Origin: Bacillota bacterium
GTDB taxonomy: Bacteria; Bacillota; Clostridia; Acetivibrionales; DTU013
Assembly (NCBI GenBank): GCA_023411645.1
Contig: JAEYON010000148.1
Location: 1 to 25,665 of the forward strand
Reading direction: 5' to 3'
Length of the DNA: 25,665 nucleotides
This document shows positions 14,751-22,019 of this stretch, in pieces. Numbering within the stretch: position 1 is the first letter of the stretch; each line of letters begins with the position of its first letter. The position numbers were made by a program, and so were the translations under genes. A model generated the notes under the pieces. That model was not told the origin of the DNA and did no database searches. It was given only the letters and a program-made list of their open reading frames with translations.

Positions 14751-15644
14751 TTATTTGTTAATCAACTTCATTTCTTCCAGTATTTCTTTAAGCTTCTGTT
14801 TGATTGCCTCGTCCAGAGGCGTTATAGGGGACAGGCAGACCCCAGTATCAATTCCAATGATTTTTAGCGCCTCTTTTATCACTACCGGAAATGTACCAAG
14901 CTCAAAAGCAACTCTAAGGGGTGCAAGATCAAACTGTGCTTCACGAGCTCCCTTTATGTCACCTGAAATAAATTTGTCATATATACTCACACAAAGCTTC
15001 GGTGCTATATTGGCACATGATGCAATTGCGCCGGCTGCTCCATAGCATAGTCCTCCAAAAATTAATGTATCTCTGCCCATTAGAACATTGAACTCTTTAT
15101 CCTTTGTTAACCTTACATACTCAGCTGCCTGCGTCATATTACCAGAACTGTCTTTTATTCCTACAATATTTTTAACTTCAGCCAGCCTTTCCACAGTGGT
15201 AACATCAATATTCAAACCGGTTCTTCCTACATTGTTATAAAGAATAACCGGCAGCCCAGTGTTTCTTGCAATAGCTTTATAGTGCTCAGCTAATTCTTTC
15301 TGAGTCGGAGTTATAAAATAAGGAGTTACGATGGAAACAGCGTCAACACCGCATTCTTCTGCCATTTGGGTCAGTTCGATAGTCTCTCTTGTAGTTACAG
15401 CTCCCGTCCCGGCATATACAGGAACCCTGCGTGCAACATGATCCACAGTTACTTCAATTGCTTTCCTTTTCTCTTCTTTACTAAGTCCATATGACTCACC
15501 AGTAGAACTAATAATAAAAACTCCATGTACGCCATCCATAATAACGTGATCCAACAGCTTTCTCAGAGCGCTTTCTTTAAGAGTTCCATCTTCATTCATG
15601 GGAGTAACTAGAGCAGGAATAATACCCTTTGCAATAAATTTCAT
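14751..15644 (-). CDS. DHDPS/N-acetylneuraminate lyase family aldolase
   Basis: This 297-residue TIM-barrel class I aldolase has Schiff-base Lys164 in VGIKDSSGN, Tyr136 in ILYNNVGRTG, Tyr109 in TPYF, and Ser47-Thr48 in SSTGES. The Arg141 of the GRTG motif is the residue that binds aspartate semialdehyde in dihydrodipicolinate synthase, while the STGE start also fits lyases. It might cleave a 2-keto acid to pyruvate plus an aldehyde, or run the reverse condensation. The operon (GntR regulator, TRAP uptake, aminotransferase, amidase) favours breakdown over lysine synthesis. The ATG follows GGAGG by 6 nt. The family is sure, the substrate is not. Confidence 0.88.
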   Translation of the reverse strand: MKFIAKGIIPALVTPMNEDGTLKESALRKLLDHVIMDGVHGVFIISSTGESYGLSKEEKRKAIEVTVDHVARRVPVYAGTGAVTTRETIELTQMAEECGVDAVSIVTPYFITPTQKELAEHYKAIARNTGLPVILYNNVGRTGLNIDVTTVERLAEVKNIVGIKDSSGNMTQAAEYVRLTKDKEFNVLMGRDTLIFGGLCYGAAGAIASCANIAPKLCVSIYDKFISGDIKGAREAQFDLAPLRVAFELGTFPVVIKEALKIIGIDTGVCLSPITPLDEAIKQKLKEILEEMKLINK

Positions 15645-15682
15645 TACAGACCTCCATATTTCTGATTTTTATTTTTAAATTT

Positions 15683-16342
15683 CTATTCTTCCTTTTTTGT
15701 CATTACATGCATTGATGAACGGCGGATATGGTTACGCATTAATGTCTCTACAAGTTCCAGATCTCCGGCCTTAATTGCTTGTAGAATAGAAAAATGCTCA
15801 TTATACCCCTTCTCTCTCTCATCCGGATCTTCCAGTGCTTTATACCTGAATGTATTTTCATAAGACTTCAGCGTTTTAATAGAACTTATAAGAAATGAAT
15901 TATTACCAGCATTACGGATGGTCTGATGGAACTTGGTATTTATCTTTACTGCTTCTTCCAGTTTGCCGGCATTTAAATAACCCTTTGCTAACTTCAGCAG
16001 CTTTTCAAGCTCATCTATCTGTTCCTTATCCATTCTCGCAGCAGCAATGCGGGCAGCCGCTCCTTCCAGTGAAGACCGGATAATGTTGGTCTGCTCTATA
16101 CTTTGTTTCGCAAAGTCGGTAACAAACGTACCTCTTCTGGGTATTGAGATCATAAGCCCTTCAGATTCAAGTGTTCGGAAAGCTTCCTTTACAGGTGTCG
16201 TACTGACATTCAATAAATTACTGATTTCTCTTTCAACAATTTGCTGTCCAGGCTTTAATCTCTCAGTAATAATCTCTTGCCGGATAATATCAGCTATCTG
16301 CTCCCTAATCGTCCTATTTAGCTTAATCTTTTTCCCTTCCAT
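15683..16342 (-). CDS. GntR-family (FadR/FCD) transcriptional regulator
   Basis: This 219-residue regulator has an N-terminal winged helix (about 5-72): IREQIADIIRQEI, REISNLLNVSTTPVKEAFRTLESEGL, and a wing ending RRGTFV. A C-terminal all-helical FCD domain follows, with the usual metal/ligand residues in KFHQTIRNAGN, EHFSILQAIKAGD and RNHIRRSS. FCD regulators bind organic acids such as sugar acids, keto acids and sialic acid, and mostly repress. It lies mid-operon between the aminotransferase (39-nt gap) and aldolase (38-nt gap) genes, so it likely controls the whole operon through the repeats at 21701-21731. The ATG at 16342 follows GAGG; two upstream in-frame GTG codons (from 16354) are less likely. 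Confidence 0.9.
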   Translation of the reverse strand: MEGKKIKLNRTIREQIADIIRQEIITERLKPGQQIVEREISNLLNVSTTPVKEAFRTLESEGLMISIPRRGTFVTDFAKQSIEQTNIIRSSLEGAAARIAAARMDKEQIDELEKLLKLAKGYLNAGKLEEAVKINTKFHQTIRNAGNNSFLISSIKTLKSYENTFRYKALEDPDEREKGYNEHFSILQAIKAGDLELVETLMRNHIRRSSMHVMTKKEE

Positions 16343-16381
16343 TTTCACCCTCACTTTATACTTTTTGCTCTTCCTGCTATC

Positions 16382-17575
16382 TCATAGGTTTTCCACAAAT
16401 TCTTTCATCCGTTTCAAACCCTCTTGTATCTGGCTTTCTGATGTCGCATAGGAAATACGTACATAATCAACAAATGTACTATCAAATCCAACTCCCGGAA
16501 CAAGTGCGACACCATTATTTTCAAGTAGCCTCGTCGCAAACTCTTCGCCGTTTAGGCCAGTTCCGCTGACATTGACAAATACATAAAATGCACCTTTTGG
16601 CTCTGTTATTGTCAAGCCGTCAATCCCCGACAGTCCGTCCAGCAAGAGTCTTCGGCGTGAAGCAAAGGTTTTTACCATAAGTTCGATATCTTGCTTGCAC
16701 TTCTCTGTCTCCATAGCATCAGCCACACCTGACTGTAAAAATGTCGGAGCGCATGTTGTTACATATTGATGCAGCTTCAGAATTGGCGGTATGAGCTTTT
16801 TATCGGCTGCCAGATACCCCAGCCTCCATCCTGTCATTGCATGTGACTTCGAAAATCCGTTAATCGTAATGGTACGTTTCTTCATACCGTCGAAGCTTGC
16901 CATCGATACGGACTTTGCACCGTCATAAACAATCCTTTCGTAAATTTCATCCGATAAAACCAACAAATCATTTTCAACAGCTATATTGGCAATTTCCCTG
17001 AGTACATCTTCGCTAAATACCGTGCCGGTTGGATTATGGGGATTATTCACAAGTATCATCCGTGTTTTGGGTGTAATAGCGGCACGAACTTCTGAAGCAT
17101 TAATTTGAAAGCCATTTTCCTCCCGCAGTGGTATGGGAACTACCTTTCCCCCAGCCATTTTGATCAGGTTTCTGTAGTTCATAAACGCAGGTGTGAAAAC
17201 AATTACTTCATCCTCTTCATCGATGAATGCCAGTATCGTATTCAATACTGCCTCCGCCGCGCCTACGGTTACAATAATCTCTTCGTCAGGGTCATAGTCC
17301 AATTGATTATCTTCCGCAAGTTTTTTGCAAATTGCCTTTCTAAGAACAGGTAATCCCCTGTTGGGTCCATAATGAGTCATGTTGTTCTTCATGGCAGTTA
17401 TAGTTGCATTAATAATATCACCTGGAGTATTAAAATCCGGCTCACCAATCTCAAAATGAACAATACTTCTGCCGGTACGTTCCAACTCCTTGGCCCTATC
17501 AAGAACCTTCCTCACCGGTGAAAAATCCATGCATTCAACACGTCTTGCACTTGAATAAAACGCACTTTTACTCAT
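16382..17575 (-). CDS. PLP-dependent class I aminotransferase
   Basis: This 397-residue fold-type I aminotransferase of the AAT subgroup has HFEIGEPDFNTP, NNPHNPTGTVF (cofactor-binding Asn), LSDEIYERIVYDG (Asp/Tyr), GFSKSHAMTGWRLGY with PLP lysine about K243, and C-terminal VRISYA (carboxylate-binding Arg). It moves an amino group between an amino acid and a keto acid; the family includes aspartate, aromatic and N-acetyl-diaminopimelate (PatA) enzymes. The start is the ATG at 17575, 7 nt after AAGGAG; two upstream ATGs overlap the M20 gene and lack a ribosome site. Its ATG is 4 nt after the M20 deacylase stop, so the two are likely coupled in expression and perhaps in pathway. Confidence 0.9.
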   Translation of the reverse strand: MSKSAFYSSARRVECMDFSPVRKVLDRAKELERTGRSIVHFEIGEPDFNTPGDIINATITAMKNNMTHYGPNRGLPVLRKAICKKLAEDNQLDYDPDEEIIVTVGAAEAVLNTILAFIDEEDEVIVFTPAFMNYRNLIKMAGGKVVPIPLREENGFQINASEVRAAITPKTRMILVNNPHNPTGTVFSEDVLREIANIAVENDLLVLSDEIYERIVYDGAKSVSMASFDGMKKRTITINGFSKSHAMTGWRLGYLAADKKLIPPILKLHQYVTTCAPTFLQSGVADAMETEKCKQDIELMVKTFASRRRLLLDGLSGIDGLTITEPKGAFYVFVNVSGTGLNGEEFATRLLENNGVALVPGVGFDSTFVDYVRISYATSESQIQEGLKRMKEFVENL

Positions 17576-17579
17576 GGTT

Positions 17580-18803
17580 TCACTCCTTCTCATTTTTTTG
17601 CGCATTGCCTGTGAAATACTCTAAAACAATTGCCAGAAAACTCTTAATAATCTCCATGAGCACTTCGTCTCTAATAGCTAGTTTTGCGCTATGAAGGTTC
17701 ATTGACTGACCATTATCAGTTCCTGTCAAAATTAGTGCACCTTTCGTCTGCTGAAGAAAATAGGTGAAATCCTCGGCAGTCATATAAGGCTCTGTTTGTT
17801 CCGCAATTACGTCGCGGCCATAAAACCTGCGAATAGCCCGCCTTGCCATCTGAGCCATTTCAGGATTGTTCTGTGTTGCATCATAGCTTTTGAACCAGTC
17901 AATCTCAGCGGTTGCTCCAAATGAGGAACAGATAGAACTGCTTACTTCATATATGCGTTTTTTTAGTAATTCTCTGGTTCCCGGCCTCAAGGTACGCATC
18001 GTTCCTTCCAATTCCACCTTGTCCGGTATTATATTTCTGCGATTGCCTCCCTCGATTCGCCCGATAGATATTACTGCGTTATCAGTAGGGGAAACATTCC
18101 TGGCTATGATAGAATTAAATGCCAGCACAATCTGTGCCGCGATACTAACCGGATCAACTGATTCATCAGGTCTGGCCCCATGGCCTCCCTTACCATTGAT
18201 ATGAATTACAAAATTATCCACCGCGGCCATAACCGTTCCAGATAGGACTGCTACTTTCCCATATGGAAGAGAAGGAAAGACATGAGCTGCAAACACTGCG
18301 TCTACTTTTGGATTCTGCATTGCCCCGTCTGCTATCATCAGTTTGGCGCCACCTTCCGGGCCATTTTCTTCTGCCGGTTGAAATAAAAGCTTTACATTTC
18401 CCGGCAACATATCTTTATAACGGTTTAGAATCAATCCGGTTGCAAGTACCGCACTCATATGAAAATCATGACCACAGGCATGCATTAGGCCTGATGTTAC
18501 AGAAGCATACGGGAGTCCTGTAGCCTCAGTGATTTCGAGGGCATCCATATCACCTCTGAGTGCAATGGTAGAGCAATTTCCTCTTCCCTCAACCAGTGCA
18601 ACAATTCCCTCTCCTCCAACCTTAGTTCTAAATGGTATTCCTGCTTCTTGGAGCCTTGCAGAAATGTATCTGGCGGTTTCATATTCAGCAGTGGTTTTCT
18701 CAGGATGGCTGTGCAGATAGTGCCTAATATTACAGAAATTTTCCCAGTTTTGCACAAGGTCTTGCTGAACAGCTTCCCGTAATACCTCATATTGATACTT
18801 CAT
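17580..18803 (-). CDS. M20D-family amidohydrolase (N-acyl amino acid deacylase)
   Basis: This 407-residue cytosolic metallopeptidase-fold enzyme hydrolyses the amide bond of N-acyl amino acids. Metal and catalytic residues are present: GDMDAL (D85), MHACGHD (C110, H112), PAEENG (E145/E146) and AAHVFP (H174), with the dimerisation lid starting around GGHGARP. The family includes hippurate hydrolase, N-acetyl-diaminopimelate deacetylase and indole-acetyl-amino acid hydrolases. The ATG at 18803 follows AAGGA by 9 nt. Upstream lies the flavin reductase, 20 nt away; the aminotransferase follows directly. A deacylase feeding an aminotransferase suggests removal of an acyl group, then of the freed amine. 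Confidence 0.9.
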   Translation of the reverse strand: MKYQYEVLREAVQQDLVQNWENFCNIRHYLHSHPEKTTAEYETARYISARLQEAGIPFRTKVGGEGIVALVEGRGNCSTIALRGDMDALEITEATGLPYASVTSGLMHACGHDFHMSAVLATGLILNRYKDMLPGNVKLLFQPAEENGPEGGAKLMIADGAMQNPKVDAVFAAHVFPSLPYGKVAVLSGTVMAAVDNFVIHINGKGGHGARPDESVDPVSIAAQIVLAFNSIIARNVSPTDNAVISIGRIEGGNRRNIIPDKVELEGTMRTLRPGTRELLKKRIYEVSSSICSSFGATAEIDWFKSYDATQNNPEMAQMARRAIRRFYGRDVIAEQTEPYMTAEDFTYFLQQTKGALILTGTDNGQSMNLHSAKLAIRDEVLMEIIKSFLAIVLEYFTGNAQKNEKE

Positions 18804-18823
18804 TAACTCGCGTCCTTTTTGAT

Positions 18824-20794
18824 TTATATGCTATAGCGTCCTGTGTAATATGCTTCTCTAATTGTTTCATACATTCCTCTGGTCTTTTTGCCGTCTCCTA
18901 TCTCAAATACCCTCTTCACATAAGGGGATTTCCTTATTGCATCATATATTGCAGAATTGCTTATGTAGCCAGTGGCAAGCAGCACACTATCAATTGGTAC
19001 CGTGCAATGATCTTTATCACAAACAATAATGCCCATGGCTTTCTCCTCGATCTTTTCCACCAGACTATCCGTCGTTATTGTAACTTTTCTGATTTCCAGA
19101 TTGTGAAGCAATGCAGCTCTTGTCGTCGGATGATCAGTTCCCATGATCTCATCCATCTTCATCTTTTCAATAACACAAACGGACTTGCCCATATCTGCAA
19201 GCAGCCATGCCGCTTCAAGTCCTACCTTGCCAGCCCCGATGATAGCAATGTTATTTCCGATGTCATACTTTTCCGGATTTAAAATAACCTCTTCAGCAAT
19301 GTAGACGTTTTTATTTCTGATTCCTTCAATATTCGGCACAATTGGTTTACCACCTACCGCAATTACAGCTACGTCATAGTTATGTGCCCGTAATAAATCA
19401 TCCACGCTATCCGGTTCAATCGTGATGTTATACTTAACTTGAATATTCCTTTGGTCGATTTCTTTCAGATAATAGTCGAGTAATGCTTTTGTCCTATACT
19501 TAAAGTCAGGAGCTGAAGCTGCTATTAATTCTCCTCCAAGCTGGGCATTTTTTTCGTAGATTGTAACGTGATGTCCCTGGTCACAAGCTTGTATTGCCGT
19601 CTCCATACCTCCGGGTCCGCCACCTACTATCATAACTTTTTTAGGATTTCTGCAAGCTGGCATTGTCAAATCTCTAAACTCCCGAAGTAAGCCCGGATTA
19701 ATAGCACAGGTTAAATCTGTACCTGCCAGGGTATGCTTATGGCAAGTCATGCAGCCAATGCATGGACGAACATTCTCTCCTGTCTGCGGCTTAAGACCCC
19801 AGTATGCGTCTGCAAGGAAAGCACGACCCACGGCCACCATATCCGCTTTACCATCTTTTATAATTTCGTTAGCTTCCTCATGTTCTACAATCGCACCTGT
19901 AGTTATGACCGGGACAGATACAACTTTTCTGACAATTTCGGCCAGAGGGACAAGGCAATTCTTTTTGTCATACATGCTTGGAACTGCAGGAAACTCTGTG
20001 TAATCACTATAAGGTATCGTGCTGGAAATCGCGGAAACATGCAGATAATCAACCCCTATTTTCTCCAGGGCCTTTGCAATTTCAAGGGCCTCTTCGCCCT
20101 GCACCCCACCCTCTAGTTGTTCAAAGGCGCTCATCTTAAATCCTATTATGAAATCCTCCCCACAAGATTCGCGAATAGCCTCAACTATTAATTTTGCAAA
20201 ACGAAGCCTGTTCTCCAGAGAACCTCCGAATTGATCAGTTCTTCTATTCAATGCCGGTGAAATAAACTGGTTAATAAGGTAGCCATGGCATCCATGAACT
20301 TCAACGCCGTCAAAATCAGCACGTTTTGTTCTAATTGCTGCTGAACGCCAATCTTCTACAAGTTCAAAAATTTCTGCCTCTGTGAGCGCTTCGGGTACTT
20401 CTTTATACAAAGGTGTCATAATTGCTGAAGGCGCAATACATCTTTTCTTTGTAATCCAGCTTGCCGCACATCCTCCATGTAATGCTAGCTGCATGATAAT
20501 GCAGCTGGCATATCCGTGAACACTGGCTGCAAGTCTGCTTAATGCCGGGATGCCTCTGTCTGAATAAACCTGCATCGAAGGAATCCATGTATATCCCTCT
20601 TTTACCGCAGTAAATTCCGGTATAATAAGTCCGGCGCCGCCTTTTGCTCTTTCTTCCAGGTAGATGCTGCATCTTTCTGTCAATGTGCCGTCCAGCATGT
20701 TGCTTCTGGTGCCCATAGGTGCCAGCACAATACGGTTTCTAATCTTTCTCCCCCGAATGGTGATGGGAGAATACAATTCTTCTAATTTGCCCAT
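18824..20794 (-). CDS. Fe-S flavin oxidoreductase of the OYE/2,4-dienoyl-CoA reductase type
   Basis: This 656-residue protein has three parts: an FMN-binding old yellow enzyme barrel (about 1-335) with VEVHGCHGYLINQFISPALN and FGGSLENRLRF; a 4Fe-4S site (C345, C348, C351, C363); and FAD- and NAD(P)H-binding domains with VGGGPGGMETA (about 390-400) and IIGAGKVGLEAAW (about 518-530). It resembles FadH and clostridial enoate and bile acid reductases, which reduce activated C=C bonds using NADH. The first three cysteines are spaced C-x2-C-x2-C, whereas E. coli FadH has C-x2-C-x3-C. The ATG follows AAGGAG by 10 nt. In this operon it would reduce an unsaturated acid or keto-enol intermediate. The substrate is unknown. 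Confidence 0.9.
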   Translation of the reverse strand: MGKLEELYSPITIRGRKIRNRIVLAPMGTRSNMLDGTLTERCSIYLEERAKGGAGLIIPEFTAVKEGYTWIPSMQVYSDRGIPALSRLAASVHGYASCIIMQLALHGGCAASWITKKRCIAPSAIMTPLYKEVPEALTEAEIFELVEDWRSAAIRTKRADFDGVEVHGCHGYLINQFISPALNRRTDQFGGSLENRLRFAKLIVEAIRESCGEDFIIGFKMSAFEQLEGGVQGEEALEIAKALEKIGVDYLHVSAISSTIPYSDYTEFPAVPSMYDKKNCLVPLAEIVRKVVSVPVITTGAIVEHEEANEIIKDGKADMVAVGRAFLADAYWGLKPQTGENVRPCIGCMTCHKHTLAGTDLTCAINPGLLREFRDLTMPACRNPKKVMIVGGGPGGMETAIQACDQGHHVTIYEKNAQLGGELIAASAPDFKYRTKALLDYYLKEIDQRNIQVKYNITIEPDSVDDLLRAHNYDVAVIAVGGKPIVPNIEGIRNKNVYIAEEVILNPEKYDIGNNIAIIGAGKVGLEAAWLLADMGKSVCVIEKMKMDEIMGTDHPTTRAALLHNLEIRKVTITTDSLVEKIEEKAMGIIVCDKDHCTVPIDSVLLATGYISNSAIYDAIRKSPYVKRVFEIGDGKKTRGMYETIREAYYTGRYSI

Positions 20795-20864
20795 GCTGCT
20801 TTATCTCCTTATAGCGTCCATGTATTGTATATTTATCATGTTGAATAATTAATGCAGTTTATGT

Positions 20865-21596
20865 TTACCTTTTTCCATCTATTTTTAAAATGCGGGCAAG
20901 ACTACCACCCAAGACCATGGATAATTCCTCCTGCATAAGTCCTGCAACCCTCACCCTGTCAATTTCAGGCAATGGGTGTATTGAAGGTGCGTCGCTTCCA
21001 TATATTACACGTTCAGCACCTAACTGTTTTACAGCATATCTGATTTTTTCATGAAATGGCATTGCTGTTGTCCCCAAAATTATGTTACTATATTTTTGTG
21101 CCAGAGTAATGGCATCTTCTACCCAGCCTACCTGCAATCCCATGTGATCCATAATGATAGAAGCATTTGGACACATTTCAGCCAGTTCGGCTATTTGCCA
21201 GGGCATGCTGTAGGGTGCGTGTCCTGAATGCACTGTTACAGGGATCCCGTATTCTGCACACTTTTCTACAAGCGGCACAACAAATTGGCGATTAGGATAA
21301 AAAGAATGGAATAACGGATGCAGTTTCATCCCCATAAAGCCATTTTTTTCAACCATCTCTACTAATTCACTCATTGCTTTTTCCTGGTTTAGAATAGGGT
21401 TAATCCATGCAAAAGGAAGAAGACGGTCTCTGTGAGAACGTATGGCATCTGCCATCCAGCGGTTGTCTGGCTCTATTTCAGTTCCTGGAAATACTACCGC
21501 CTTAGAAATTCCATAACTGTCCATTAGCTTCAAAACTTCTTCAACCGAATCTTTCCTAGTTTTAAACAAATGAATATGACAATCAATGATTTCCGT
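20865..21596 (-). CDS. Amidohydrolase_2 family metal-dependent hydrolase with probable ACG start
   Basis: This metal-dependent TIM-barrel hydrolase or decarboxylase (243 residues from 21596) is the first gene of the operon. Motifs are IIDCHIHLF (HxH, His7 and His9), MGMKLHPLFH, VTVHSGHAPY (His123), IIMDHMG (His151) and VIYGSDAP (Asp202). The family hydrolyses lactones, amides or decarboxylates. The frame has no ATG or GTG upstream of the HxH motif; the first usual codon is a TTG at 21569, which would delete the HxH metal site. AGGGAGG (21610-21604) stands 7 nt before an ACG at 21596, giving a natural TEIIDCHIHL or MEIIDCHIHL start. So either ACG starts translation, or an ATG was mutated or misread. 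Confidence 0.78.
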   Translation of the reverse strand, partial: TEIIDCHIHLFKTRKDSVEEVLKLMDSYGISKAVVFPGTEIEPDNRWMADAIRSHRDRLLPFAWINPILNQEKAMSELVEMVEKNGFMGMKLHPLFHSFYPNRQFVVPLVEKCAEYGIPVTVHSGHAPYSMPWQIAELAEMCPNASIIMDHMGLQVGWVEDAITLAQKYSNIILGTTAMPFHEKIRYAVKQLGAERVIYGSDAPSIHPLPEIDRVRVAGLMQEELSMVLGGSLARILKIDGKR

Positions 21597-21700
21597 AACG
21601 AATCCTCCCTTTTTATCTCTTTTGAGTGGAATTGAAAACCTCGTGTCAGCGATTTCTTGATACTTATATTCAAATTTATCTTTATACGAATATGTATTCC

Positions 21701-21731
21701 TGATATCTGATGTTTGATATCTGGTATATCA
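21701..21731. promoter_or_regulatory. Repeat cluster at operon start point, probable GntR operator
   Basis: TGATATCTG is repeated at 21701-21709 and 21715-21723 (14-bp period). The second copy is also half of an inverted repeat, TGATATCTGGTATATCA (21715-21731), with perfect TGATAT/ATATCA arms. The expected transcription start, about 21727, lies inside. FCD-type GntR regulators usually bind short inverted repeats at such positions, and one is encoded within this operon. Confidence 0.6.
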
Positions 21732-21733
21732 CG

Positions 21734-21762
21734 ATTATATATATTATATTGAATTTTGTCAA
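21734..21762 (-). promoter_or_regulatory. Consensus sigma-A promoter of the 13-gene operon
   Basis: TTGACA (21762-21757), a 17-nt spacer and TATAAT (21739-21734) on the minus strand: both hexamers perfect with ideal spacing. It gives an untranslated leader of about 130 nt before the first gene. A promoter this strong would need repression to be regulated, which fits the repeats right after it. Confidence 0.9.
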
Positions 21763-21776
21763 TGTCCAAAAAATAA

Positions 21777-22019
21777 ATGATGATACCTCATTTGCTCAGC
21801 CCTTTTGCATGGCCTAGTATCTGCTTCCATCATGACCTTTCAAGATTCACTAGAGAGGGTGGAGTTAATAAAGGCTGTGATTTTGAAAAACGGTCAGGCT
21901 GGCCGCCGCCGCAACGGCAAATGTTACGACTTCCGGCACCCAACCTGCAGATTATAAATAGATCGTCGAACTGAAAAGTCTGGTTAAACTGGAGTATTTA
22001 TACTAACCTATATGATAGA
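21777..22019. other. Intergenic region; only a doubtful small frame
   Basis: About 240 nt separate the operon promoter from the pilus genes. A plus-strand frame starting ATG ACC TTT (about 21833) runs 41 codons, ending KCYDFRHPTCRL, with a GC-richer, Arg-rich middle unlike its surroundings. It has no ribosome site and matches no family I recognise, so it may be a gene remnant. AGTAT/ATACT near 21994-22005 is a minor hairpin. I found no clear terminator for the pilus transcript. Confidence 0.3.

Noticed and set aside
8366..15644. Sialic acid (Nan) operon
   Set aside because: TRAP, GntR, an NAL-family aldolase, NagA and NagB-like fit, but NanE and NanK are absent, the aldolase has a DHDPS-type GRTG motif, and the other enzymes do not belong to that pathway.
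21530..21769. 79-codon minus-strand frame at the operon leader
   Set aside because: It overlaps the promoter, operator repeats and the start of the amidohydrolase in another frame, and has low-complexity Ile/Lys composition.
21777..21974. 65-codon plus-strand frame
   Set aside because: No ribosome site, no recognisable family, and Pro/Arg-rich composition typical of chance frames.
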